From: Sanderia malayensis
Lineage: Eukaryota > Cnidaria > Scyphozoa > Semaeostomeae > Pelagiidae
Assembly: GCA_013076295.1 (NCBI GenBank)
Contig: RQOL01000466.1
Span: 806,001 to 870,000 of the forward strand
Direction: 5' to 3'
Length of the DNA stretch: 64,000 bases
The notes below the pieces were generated by a model that was not told where the DNA came from, did not search any database, and saw only the letters and a program-made list of their open reading frames with translations. Positions 24,966-35,766 of this stretch are shown here, one piece after another (the stretch's first letter is position 1; each line of letters begins with the position of its first letter). The translations under genes were made by a program, and so were the position numbers.

Positions 24966-25897
24966 ATTGTGTATTAAGTAATGTACTTTATCGCGAGATA
25001 CACTTTATAGTACAAAAGTTACATCATTGAGGTATCTTATTTGTAGTGTCATTGCTTGAAAAGGAACACTGCATTGCTTTACTCGATTTCGAAAGTGAAC
25101 ATTTCAGCAAATTTATTCACTCACACAACAGCGACCATAGGAAATCTTCCGTCAAGAAACTGTTGACAAAAGGACAAAGGAGGTTCACTCACAATGCAGA
25201 ACAATCTGCCAGGAATTATAAAGGAATGCAGGCCGCAAATAGCTCATATCGTATTTCATAAAAGCTCTGTTCTGTCATTTATTTTTCAGACTCACTCCAG
25301 GGAATATGGGATCTTAGGCTCCTAAAGCCTGGTTTGGTTTCGTAGTATTAAAAATCACACAGAGACATTGTCAAAAGTTGATTTTAATCCTTATTCCTTT
25401 GAGCCACCCTCAATGACTCTCAACGCTTATACGGAAACCAGGCTTAACACAGAGAGAGCTTAATTCCTTAATAAATGTTTCAAAGAAACTCCCAAAAGAT
25501 GTTTGTGTAAATTAATCAAGACATTAAAAACCATGCTTCGATACAGTTTTTACAAAGTACAGTTCAAGAATAAATCACAATTGAGTCTATTTTGTATAAG
25601 TTCTAAAAAACAAATAAATTTAAATTCTCTCGCCAGGATAATATTTCCAAAACGATGTAAGTAAGTGGTCCAGCCCAGCAACCATATCAGTAAATATAAT
25701 TGTTAATTGATGTAAATGCCTATATTATTCAATTATTAAAATTATATATTTATCATAGTAAAAGTCATAAAATAAAGTTTTGCCATAACATTTCTTCCTG
25801 CAGATACCTTGATATTGATACCTATTAAACCCTTTAGATTTTCTATAACAAAAGTCTGTAGGGCATGCCAATATATACACGGAAACAAAGAGTTGAT
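24966..25897. other. Intergenic gap between TRPM start and the paracaspase-like gene end
   Basis: This should contain the TRPM promoter and the 3' UTR of the gene to the right. The only ORFs (25046-25261 and 25725-25922) have no domain, and the second overlaps a real stop codon. Nothing else is supported. Confidence 0.5.
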
Positions 25898-28800
25898 TCA
25901 AGCATAAAATAAGCTGTTGCAAATAATATCGAAATTGAAGCTTTTACTCAACAGTGTCAGCTGTCTCTTTATAATTCCATTTTGTCCAAGTATTTTTGCC
26001 AAGTGAGAAATGTATTGCCCCAGATCGTCGCTGAAAGAAATACAACCACGTCTATTACTCCAATTAACAAGTTGAAAAAACTAGATGAACCTATAACAAC
26101 AGATCACATCAGAAATAAGCTTACCTCGAATTAGGTTTTGTTGAAATGGCAAAAAATACTTCTTGAAGTATCAAATCTTTCACAACTGATGCATCTATCG
26201 TATCGTTACGGGTTTCGGTTGCATTTATGATCAATACTCTAGGCTGAAAAAAATGAAAACGTTATCTTGAATAATAATATTCTTACATGCTATTCCGGAT
26301 AATATTTTCATTACGTTCTAGGTTAATGAAAACGGCTAAAAAACCATGGCATCGTACTTACTCCAAATATTGCTTCAGAAAGACTTTCGAGAATCCAAGA
26401 GACCTCTATCTTTTCATCCATTGAAATTCCATCAGGTAAGAGAAATAACTGGCCATTTTCCTGTTAAATACCGTCAAATTAGCATATATTCAAATCAACG
26501 TAAGGCACCAATGCAAGAAACTCCACAGGGCATTACAAATTTAAGCCCGATGCCTACCATTGCAACTGCCCCTTCGTAATAGAACAAGCATATCTTTTCT
26601 GCATCTTCGTTGGAATTTTCTGTCCTTTCTGTAACGAATCTTTCGAAATCAGCTTCCAACTTGGCTGCTTGTTTACTGTGGGTCACTAGCCAAGAGACAA
26701 AAGGATTTTCGTTGAAAAAGACAGTAGAAAAAAAAGAAATTAAGTAGCCTCAAAAAAAGACGAGCGGATTGGGAAAATCTCACAAACCAGATCAAATAAT
26801 AATAATGGAGAGGAATGAAAAAAGAAATATATTGAGTCTGAAAATGGAAAAGCAAGAAACAATCTGATAGTGACAATCCCTCTCTTCAACTGTAATGTTG
26901 ACAAGTAAACGACCTTTTTACCGTATGTACAACTTCACTTGTAGACGGCAAGAGGAAAGAAATGGAATAGCATCAAGATCAAGATTAGCAATTAAAGAAA
27001 AACAACCTTACCAATCCATTGGCTGGCAATATTGCTAATAGCATCACACAGCACATTCGAATTGAAAATAAAAGCATGCTTTGGGCAATCAGGTTTAGGG
27101 ATTCGAAGACCAGGTATGTCGCAATCTCCTGTAACAAAAAAATTCCAGAATAATCCTTACACAGTTGGGTAACTAAATAAAAAATGAAGAATACAATATA
27201 AAATATTCAATCTGGAACATTTTAATATGAGCAATCTAAATACACACTAAGATTCGCAAACATTTCTAATGAACTGCTATTTACCAGTAGTTGATTCTTT
27301 GGCTTTCAGTGAAATTGGCAGATAACATCTTGAGACAGACGAATACGACATAAAATCGTTTCGAATCGGTTTGACAAGATCAAATAGCGTTCTATATTCT
27401 ACTTCATTGCTAATCACACTCGCCAACTCATCAGCTATGAACCTTTTTGCAGAAAGAGAATACAAATATGAACTATGTACAAGAGAATACGCACACAAAG
27501 GAATGCAATTAATGCATACATATTGATACCTGGTGAGAATAACAAAATCAAAGAATTGAATAAAATAATATACCTGTCCTCTTTGGAAGTTCCAAATAAA
27601 ATGCATTGGTTATTGATAGGTTTGATATCACAGAATCCACCCCTATAACTTTCAAGATGTCTGCCAGCATCAATGAATATCACACTTGCCTAAATGAAAT
27701 ATAAGTGTGCCTGGTTAGCATCTATCGTATAGTTGGCACAATACTTCTTTGATTAAGCGCCCCTCCCCTCAAATAAGGGTCCCCTTGGATAAGAGCTCCT
27801 TGAAAAGACAATATATTGAAATAAGTGCCCCCATTCAATTAAGCGTTTTCTTGAAGATTTTTCGACATTGATAATGAAAACATTATTAAAATTTATAATC
27901 ATCATTTTTTAATCTCGCTCACCAAAGCACTGGATATCTTTTGCCTTTGTGCATCCAAAATGCAAGCATGCTTATTTAACTTGCAAGCTGTTTTAAGGTT
28001 GTCTTTATCGATATCAACAGGCAGAAGATAGTTGTATCCTTTCATCTGCAACACCAAGAGCTTAAAATCATTTCATTGATCACAAAACCTCAATCTGAAC
28101 TGGAACTCTTTTGATTCACTAATACAGGGCAAGTGTAATAGTACATACAATTGGAACATGGCGATTCTTAAGGAACCTCAAATACTTAAACCTAATTAAA
28201 GTTCACGAGGTTTACCAAAACCAAGTTCAATAGCAACCGCTCAAAGTTCATAAATGTTAAATTTCTTATCCTTTACCCAAAAGTTCACCACACTTGGGGT
28301 GGGGGATTCATTGTATTAATAACTATAACTTCATAGTTTCATATCGGCCAATGATGTAAGAGCCAGGACGGCCTGCTGGGAGCATATACCCCTTACTTTT
28401 CTGCAAAACACAAAATCCTCCCCTTTTACGGATACAAATTGTGCCTCTTGAGATTAAATGTGTCATGTGTCAATTCATTTCTCTTGTGGTAACCCCCACA
28501 CATTTTGGTATGCTCCCACAATTCTAATTAGCAAACAAAATATCGCAGTATTAAAATGAATTCACGTACCTGTACTGAATGACCGAAGAAGAAGACAAAT
28601 GCAACTTGATTTTTAACTGTCTTCTCAAAACAATTGACAACAGACAACAATTGAGACCTTGTAGTATCTGCATGACTCTCAACTGAAATAGAAAAATGAG
28701 AAAAAGACTTTACAGCCTCTGATATTCAACTTCAAACCTAATCTATCTATATTCAGGAGCCTAAAAGGATACATTACTAGTTCGACAAATTCAATTTGAA

Positions 28801-31759
28801 TACAATAGATGTGGCATTTGCAAGTAATGGCTTTGAGCATAATTACCCTGCCATCCACATTTTTCTAATTGTATGACAAGGCTTTTACAACCATTGGCTG
28901 GGGTGAGTTGTGGCAGCTGCTTGTAATTTGTGTTACAAATGATCATTGCAAATCTCTCTAAGGAAATAAAAATTAGATTCATCAAAGCAGTTGACAATAA
29001 AAAGCTTATTGGCAATAGTTTCGGACATACAAAAATGGAAATCACGAATCACGCGTCAACTGGTAATGAATAAATCAATGCATAATACAATTATTTAAAA
29101 ACTTACGTTTTAGCTTTGAGACATCAGATGTGTTATCAGCCATTGCATGCATGATTACTTTGTCATAGTTTGTATTGCAATGGTGTTTGCATTCAAGTGA
29201 TGCTCTATTTGGAAAAACAGGCCTCCTTTCCCAACCCAGTAGGTGCGTTAATGATTCAAACCAAGAGGGTGTAGTTCTGTTAGTCAACTTCTCTCTCTCG
29301 TCAAATTTGTCACATTTAGAAGCACTTTGTCTTTCTATTTCACTATCCAGCTCGAATTCACATGCCTTTGGGTATATTGCTAAGTTTTCAACAGATGATT
29401 CTTGCGTTAAAGAGCCTTTGCTAAGATATTCACGCACATTTTTATCACACTCTTTACCCTGTTGAGATCTTTCTGCTGCTTCCAAGCTGTAATTTGTTTG
29501 TTGATGGCCAACTCTATTGACAGGAGTCTTGAAAAAATCAGAAGGCAACTCACCAAGCTTGGGCTTACATTGTTCCAGGCACAACTCTCCTAATTCTTCA
29601 GATGTACTTATTTTTAAAGACACAGTGCTGTCTTGAAATATTTCCTGACAGCATCCACTTTTGTTGCACTGTACAGCATCTTCCATGACAGTATCCTTGT
29701 CGGTCTTGGTATTCACTTTTTTGTTGATAATATCATATGTTGCAATGGGGAGAACAAAACCAGGCTTGTCATTATTAAATTCTCTCTGGTTGCTTTCCAT
29801 TTCTTGGACAGGCTTGTTTTCACTTTTAAATCCTTTTTGGCTGTCTTCCACTTCTTGAATAGGCTTTTTGTCACATTTACATTCTTTTTGGTTGTCTTCC
29901 ACTTCTTGGATAGGCTTTTTGTCACTTTTAAATCCTTTCTGGTTGTCTTCCACTTCTTGGATAGGCTTTTTGTCACTTTTAAATCCTTTTTGGTTGTCTT
30001 CCACTTCTTGGATAGGCTTTTTGTCACTTTTAAACCCTTTTTGGTTGTCTTCCACTTCTTGAATAGGCTTTTTGTCACTTTTAAATCCTTTCTGGTTGTC
30101 TTCCACTTCTTGGATAGGCTTTTTGTCACTTTTAAATCCTTTTTGGTTGTCTTCCACTTCTTGGATAGGCTTTTTGTCACTCTTAAGCTCCTTCTGGTTG
30201 TCTTCCACTTCTTGGACAGACTTGCTGTTACTTTTATACTTATCTTCTGTTTCTTGAATTGGCCCAACGTGTTTCTTTTTTTCTTCAACTTCCTGCACTG
30301 GCTTGATTCCTTCTTGGTGATTTCCACGTTCTGTGACAGATTCTCTAACAGGTTCAAGATGAATTTCATAGAGCTCTAAAAATAATTAATATAGCAATCA
30401 AGTAATGAAATAAAACTAAATGCAAAAAGAGCTCAAGAAAAGAGTTGAATCCAGCAAAAACTTTGGTAAAAAATATCATTTCAACTTTGTCAATATTGTA
30501 GTATATTACAAGCTCAAACATGAATAATAATTCTACCAAGAAGTAAAGAAGCCAAAAGAAACATGCCTTGTGAAATTCCCTGCACGTGACCGTCTTGTAC
30601 CAAAATTTTGATACACTCCTTTGAGCCAATCTCTTGAAAGATCTTTACCAGTTCTTTGATGGTCATTCTGTTGTGTTCCATATCTTGAAAGATTTGGCCC
30701 ATAGGGTTATCAATATTTCCAAGGCGTCGAAACTGAGCACTATTAATGTCTATGGATTCCCCAACAGCACGCCAATCCTTGTTAAGCACATTTGTCACAT
30801 TCATTAGCTCACATATGCGTTGACGAGCTTGAATATGCAACAATTTTACCTCGTCATCAACTGTTACATCTGAAAAATACAAATTTAAAGAGATTCAGCA
30901 TAACTGCTTGCTTTTACACCAGGAATAATGTCCTTGGATGACAAGAAACATGGATGGTAACTCATATATGAAAATATGTTATAGCTTTTTATGGGTAATA
31001 AACTGTTTCATAACTATTCTGTTTACTTTGAAAGCTGTCTCTACTTCCAAGAGAACCACTTCTACTGCTAGAAGATCCAAATCTTTCCCTCTTTTCCCTT
31101 GCATTAAAGTCACTAATTGGTGTATTATCTTCACTTTCAAAACTGCTCCATGAGGTTGTGCTTCCATGATGTTGATTTGAACGTGTAGAATCCTGCAATC
31201 TGCTGCCATTGGCTTGGGATGAAAATTCTGGGTCTGAACTTGGCTTCCCTTCAAACAAGAACAGAACACAATAGTGAAAGAAATGTTTCTTCTATGATTA
31301 TAATATCATGAAATAATACCCATCTTTTCAATTTACTGTGTCAATGAAAACGAAATGTAAGTAGCCTCCATTTGCTGAAAGACAATTCATTAAACAGCTC
31401 AAATTAAAAGCAAATATATCGACTTCTAAAATATACTCACGCAGGTTATCATAAGGTTCAATGTTATGATCCAAGCAAATATCCTCAAACTTTTGATGAG
31501 CTTCTTCGAAACACTTTTCACTGTGAAGTACTTCTCGGAATTTATGAAAAGCATCATCGCCAGCGCGTATCAAAGTGTCCATAAGCTTGTCCCAAGCACA
31601 GATTTCGCCTTTGTTTTTTGACTCCGACTCAATCAGTTGTTTGTCTTCAGGGCAAAAAAACTTTTCTAATTGTATCAGCATACTTCTGAATCCGGATGAG
31701 TGAACAATGTCTGGCTTTATGTCCTTCAACGCATGTTGCATATGTTTCTTCATCTTGAC
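25898..31759 (-). CDS. Paracaspase-like protein with CARD-like and Death domains; catalytic Cys absent
   Basis: Exons (minus): 31441-31759 (ATG at 31753), 31027-31248, 30591-30869 (or to 30567), 29107-30375, 28847-28957, 28570-28682, 27923-28045, 27574-27689, 27285-27442, 27012-27128, 26558-26685, 26362-26460, 26125-26243 and 25898-26030. Phases close throughout, giving 1,099 residues from that ATG. Order: helical CARD-like domain (about 15-95, with DKLMDTLIRAGDDAFHKF); serine-rich segment (105-178); Death-like domain (180-271, with TIKELVKIFQEIGSKECIKI); 17-residue repeats (about 300-470); linker; caspase-fold domain (about 695-850). The fold motifs are FAMIICNTNYKQL, then FVFFFGHSVQ with the catalytic-type His about 766, then YNYLLPVD. 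The next strand reads VIFIDAGRHL, where MALT1-type enzymes have a Cys; here Gly about 819. It is probably a non-catalytic signalling scaffold. The C-terminal part (850-1099) is not recognised. Confidence 0.88.
29760..30225 (-). repeat. 51-bp coding tandem repeat (17-residue units)
   Basis: Inside exon 29107-30375 about ten 17-residue units follow each other, consensus KKPIQEVEDNQKGFKSD. Six central units are nearly identical and the outer ones are diverged (endings ELKSD, ECKCD, EFNND). Two looser units precede them. The composition is highly charged, so the region is probably disordered or coiled. The antisense frames also stay open because of the repetition. Confidence 0.95.
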
Positions 31760-31947
31760 CTAGGTAGTTTTGCAGGCAACGCTGCAAGTATCGATCAGCA
31801 ACTGGTTCGTGATTTAAGTTTCTTGGCCGACGAGGACAACAGACGGTGAGCCACGAACCAACCTGGGCCTAATAAAATGTTCCGAAGCAGATAGCAAAAG
31901 ACTTCTTCAAATCAAGCCAACTATATTTTCATTCAGCGAGCAAATAC

Positions 31948-32169
31948 CTTTAAGAAGACAACCTTGCTTGCAGTGATCAAAATCTTTATGGGAAATTTGA
32001 TTCCACAGTCAGGATTAAATTGCTCGGAAACAAAAAAGCTCACTTTCGCGACCCTGTTTCTTCCAGAGAAGGAAATTCCTTTTGAAATTTTGAATTCTGA
32101 GAATTTCAATTGTTCTCTGATGACGTAGTTGTTTCGGGTCGGGGCTGGCGAAATTTTTTCCAACTCCAC
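31948..32169 (-). CDS. Possible first coding exon of the paracaspase-like gene
   Basis: The frame is open from an ATG at 32169 for 74 codons to AAG|GTATTT at 31947. The next exon has an acceptor ctag ending at 31760, and the joined frame runs GTC AAG and then the Met at 31753 without a stop. If used, it adds 76 residues and the protein becomes about 1,175 residues. The added stretch begins MELEKISPAPTRNNYVIREQ and matches no family I know. It could instead be a spliced 5' UTR. Confidence 0.5.
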
Positions 32170-32378
32170 TTAACCGACGACGTTCAGCGCTTGAATCGTC
32201 ACCATCAGATAAATTGAATTGTTTGTCTCTACTGCGTTCATCTCGTACATAAATTGTTTATTCCAGTATTTAATAAGATAAGAAGACTGATATACCAATA
32301 AAAATTACTATAAAGCAAAAACTAATATCCATTGAGTTCTGTTTGCGCATATTTGCTCTGGATATCGATATATTTCTT
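32170..32378. promoter_or_regulatory. Probable divergent promoter for BORCS6 and the paracaspase-like gene
   Basis: Only 209 bases separate the plus-strand BORCS6 ATG at 32379 from the upstream minus-strand ATG at 32169. Such short head-to-head gaps usually hold one bidirectional promoter. I cannot point to specific factor sites. Confidence 0.45.
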
Positions 32379-32903
32379 ATGGCAGCGACAATCGATGAGC
32401 AAGACAGGCCTAGTCTTCAGCAACAAACAATTGAGTCAAGAGAAGAGTGCACAACTCCAGTTAGTGTCATCAGTGCTACTTCGAGTTCATCTGAAGACGA
32501 AGCTGCATTATTGCCATTGGATTCATATCATGTTATTAAAAGGACACTAATCGATAAACCCCGTCAAAAGCAAGCAATTCAAATACCAAAAATTGATCCA
32601 ACAGCTATTATAGAAATCGAAGAACAGGCAAAATTGGCCGCAAACAGTTTGGCCGAAATGACGGATTTCCTATCGAAACAGCTGTATGAAATGTCGAAAA
32701 TAAGTTCGCAAACTATTGGTTTATACGGAGAAGCAGTTGATAGGACTGCATCCAGTGTCGAGAGCAACATTCATGTCATGTATGGCTTGATGGCTAAATG
32801 TGAAGAACTAAATCGTAAAATGAAACCAGTGTACGATATTCAAGCACAAATTCAAACAATTTCACAGCAATTAAATGAACCTGAAGCTGCCTGTGATCTA
32901 TGA
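32379..32903 (+). CDS. BORCS6: BORCS6-like subunit of the BORC lysosome-positioning complex
   Basis: Single-exon gene of 174 residues. BORC sits on the lysosome surface and recruits Arl8 to move lysosomes outward on microtubules. The first third is low-complexity and serine-rich (SVISATSSSSEDEAALLP). The C-terminal two thirds is the conserved helical domain, with DPTAIIEIEEQAKLAANSL, SQTIGLYGEAVD and YGLMAKCEELNRKMKPVYDI. An in-frame ATG lies further left at 32343, but the one at 32379 followed by GCAGCG suits the start better. Identification is by resemblance to the human protein's C-terminal domain. It is transcribed away from the paracaspase-like gene. Confidence 0.8.
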   Translation: MAATIDEQDRPSLQQQTIESREECTTPVSVISATSSSSEDEAALLPLDSYHVIKRTLIDKPRQKQAIQIPKIDPTAIIEIEEQAKLAANSLAEMTDFLSKQLYEMSKISSQTIGLYGEAVDRTASSVESNIHVMYGLMAKCEELNRKMKPVYDIQAQIQTISQQLNEPEAACDL

Positions 32904-33538
32904 TATGTTGATATATTATAAATCAGTGTTATGTTGAATAACTTGTTGCATGCTTTTTTCATAAAGAATCTTCCTAACGGCTAAGGTAGTTCTTAAAGTT
33001 CCTTATTTATTTCAGCAGCTGGACGTAAAAAAGGTTTGAAATCCGAACTTTGCTTAAAATTGTGGCTGAAAACTACGGTCAAAAGCTTGAAACTAAAAAA
33101 TACAATGTGAAATTTGAATGCAAATGGTTGGCACATGTATTATTCTCACTTGTTTGCTGTGGTGAAATTACTCAAATTTGAAAAATTCCTTCGGAATTTG
33201 GCCTTCAGAAGTATAAGTTCTTCAAATGTTTGGATCCTCTACATGTAGATTCCTTATGAAGGAGCTCTTTATGAAATAAATGTGTATTTTTTTTTCTTTG
33301 TGGCACAATGAAAAACCATGTAAATGGAATTGTGTAAATATATCATATTGCATTTTGAATTTGAGCTTGGTAAACATTGACATAATATATTGAGAAATCA
33401 TCATTATAATTCATGTGCCACATAATTTTATTTTCCAATGGAAAACAATGAGAACCCAAAATATACAAATAATTGTTCACAAACGCTACATAATTTGTAC
33501 GATAAAGCAACAGTTTCCTTGAAAAAGCCAAAAGATCC
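32904..33538. repeat. BORCS6 3' flank with a decayed relative of the cacgcttttt MITE
   Basis: From about 32968 to 33262 the sequence keeps landmarks of the 16420 and 18622 elements. These are gttccttatt near the left, then aaaaattcctt, atttggcctt and ctacatgtagattcctta near the right. Similarity is patchy, so this is an old copy. No gene is supported in this interval. Confidence 0.6.
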
Positions 33539-33542
33539 TTAA

Positions 33543-35052
33543 AGTGCCCCTACGGCTTTTTTTTTTATTTGTGAATTCAATAAAACTCGGTACGCTGACT
33601 TCAGATCTGAAAATAATTTTTAAATCAGACGCGTAGTTCACGAGTTATAACGCGTGGAAGTGTCGATGTTTCGTCATTTTCGCCATTTTCCTTGTCTCAC
33701 TTTTAGGACTGGGTCGATCCCACTATGACATCATAGTGGGAGCCCCATTTCTTTCCGTACTGAAGCAACAAATATGACGTCGCTTTTCTCTCATACTATG
33801 GACTCGATTTTTGTTTTTTTGACTTTGATGATTAGAAACAGGTCGGCGCATTATGGCATTTGAGTTTGAAAGGCTTGCGATGAGTTTGCAGCTGTGGGGA
33901 GGAATTCTAAAATTCCCATGTAGTGGCTGCTCAGTGTGCTCAGTGGCGGCGGGCGTAGGCCGTGCAATGTTAAAACAGTACGGGATTTCATTTCAAAAAT
34001 TCAATCAATAGGATCAAAAACATGATCACAGATAATTGACAGGACCTGAAAATTGTTAGATTTATATGAGAAACTGACTGGGTAAATATGCCATATCGAT
34101 GTGCTTAAATACACTGGATAAATCAAGATTTGTAGAGCTTCACAGGATTCAGCTTTATCAGGCCGATCGCCCTGAAGCTATAACGAGAAGGAAATGGATA
34201 GATTTCATCAATTCGCAACGACGGACGAAATTCTAAACTTCGCAGTTAGAAAATGCTAACATGCAACCATCAATTTTGGTGCAGTAACGAAATTCATGTT
34301 TAGTAATAAGGAATTGTGTTGCACATTTTCTACACTTGCTGTATCTAATGAAAATCGAATCGTTTCAAGTTTCTTCAACCACAAAGGTTGACCGACACGG
34401 ATGGATATGGCCATGGCCTAAATCATATTACGTATAGAATTTTGATACACTTTTACTTCATCAGATACACAACAGAAACATGATAGTTCAGATCCAGTTA
34501 ATTGCCCAGAAAGTTCTCTGTCAGCATTTCTTTTCTCGCTCACATTTCTTTCATAGCTTTCAGCGAAAGAGTTCTCAGCCAAATAGGGTCAAATGCATCA
34601 GGTTCTCCTTCATCGGTATCACTATCATCGGTCTACACAATCTATCCTATCCCTTCGCCATCTTCGCATTCCTCGGCACTGCAATCCCTACTGTCATGAA
34701 CTACTATCCGACTAAGAATGTTTAATTTATGGAAACTTCTATTCAATTCTGATCACCAAAATTGCACAAATACCCACGAATACAGAATACACATAACGAG
34801 ACAAGACAAAGCGCAAACAACATTATCTATTATACTCAATGTAGGCCTACGCCCGCCGCCACTGACTACAGGGTTCCCACTATGATGTCATAGTGGGATC
34901 GACCCAGTCCTAAAAGTGAGACACGAAAGTGTGAACGCAATCTCTCGTAACTCAACAATTACTCATCAGATCAAAAAAATATAAACGGTATCAGAATCAG
35001 CGCATTCGATTCTATACTTTTAGCTAATAAAAAAAAAAGCCGTAGGGGCACT
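33543..35052. mobile_element. 1.5 kb non-autonomous element flanked by TTAA (piggyBac-type target)
   Basis: The ends agtgcccctacggctttt and their complement are perfect, and TTAA lies outside each (33539-33542 and 35053-35056). TTAA is the piggyBac-family target. A second, subterminal inverted pair repeats cctaaaagtgag and actgggtcgatcccactatg (about 33690-33745 and 34869-34925). That pair contains the palindrome cccactatga..tcatagtggg at both places. A third, inner pair is cagtggcggcgggcgtaggc at 33941 and its complement ending at 34864. No transposase ORF is present. Confidence 0.88.
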
Positions 35053-35766
35053 TTAAACAGTTCCATAATATCGATCTCCGTAATCTCCAAGACCTGGTAC
35101 GATGAACCTCTCTTCATTCAGGCATTTGTCAATTGCTCCAGTAATGATTGAAATTTTTGGAAACTCATTGACTAAGTTCTTTATTCCTTCTGGACAACAG
35201 ACAAGATTCAAAAACATGATCCTATCTTCCTGGACACCAGCTTCAATGAGAACTGAAATGGCCCTTTTTGCACTACCAGCAGTTGCAAGCATGGGATCAA
35301 CAAGGATAACAAAACACTCTGATATATCTTTTGGCAACTTCTTGTAATACAAAATTGGTCTTTTATCCTTTGTGCTTTCATCTCTCTGAATCAAAATCTT
35401 GCCAATCCTCACACCTGGCTTGATCTGCCTTACTGCTTCTTGAAGAATGTCACCAGACCTCGGAATTGACACAACACAAACTTTTTCTTTTCCTTTCTTC
35501 ACGAGCCCAACTGCTTTTCCGCATGGTGTGTCTACCTCTCCATAATCAATATTGGGCAAGCTTGCAAGGGCTTCTTCGGCGAGTATCCTCATTAATCGAT
35601 CTCCATATATCATGAAATCTTTGGCTGTTGTGTCCTTGTTTCTCAGTTTCGTCAGCAAATAGTCAGATGCCCTGGTTTTAACAATCGTAATTCTGTCCAT
35701 ATATCTAGGATCTTCGCAAATCTGGCTGAAAAAACCATTTTGCAAAGCACCGTCTATATTTGACAT
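35053..35766 (-). CDS. Uracil phosphoribosyltransferase, FUR1-like
   Basis: Converts uracil and PRPP to UMP and pyrophosphate in pyrimidine salvage. Intronless, 237 residues, about the usual length for the enzyme. Visible motifs are RIGKILIQRDES, the PRPP loop VDPMLATAGSAKRA (usual form DPMLATGGSA) and the uracil-binding end PGLGDYGDRYYGTV. The intact C-terminal GDYGDRYYG matches the yeast, plant and bacterial type better than the vertebrate UPRT homologue. The stop codon TAA lies inside the TTAA target duplication of the transposon at 33543-35052. The 3' UTR is therefore now transposon sequence. Start chosen at the first ATG in a good N-terminal context. Confidence 0.93.
   Translation of the reverse strand: MSNIDGALQNGFFSQICEDPRYMDRITIVKTRASDYLLTKLRNKDTTAKDFMIYGDRLMRILAEEALASLPNIDYGEVDTPCGKAVGLVKKGKEKVCVVSIPRSGDILQEAVRQIKPGVRIGKILIQRDESTKDKRPILYYKKLPKDISECFVILVDPMLATAGSAKRAISVLIEAGVQEDRIMFLNLVCCPEGIKNLVNEFPKISIITGAIDKCLNEERFIVPGLGDYGDRYYGTV

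Noticed and set aside
29760..30225. Regular repeats resembling a CRISPR array
   Set aside because: Units are contiguous 51-bp coding repeats without unique spacers, in a eukaryotic gene.
29633..30379. 248-codon plus-strand ORF and 218-codon alternative minus ORF over the repeat array
   Set aside because: Both are shadow frames kept open by the 51-bp period; the minus frame with matching exon phases is the real one.
33941..34864. A complete independent hAT insertion inside the TTAA element
   Set aside because: The inverted ends are clear, but the flanking 8 bases (agtgtgct and actacagg) do not match, so I describe it only as a nested inverted pair.
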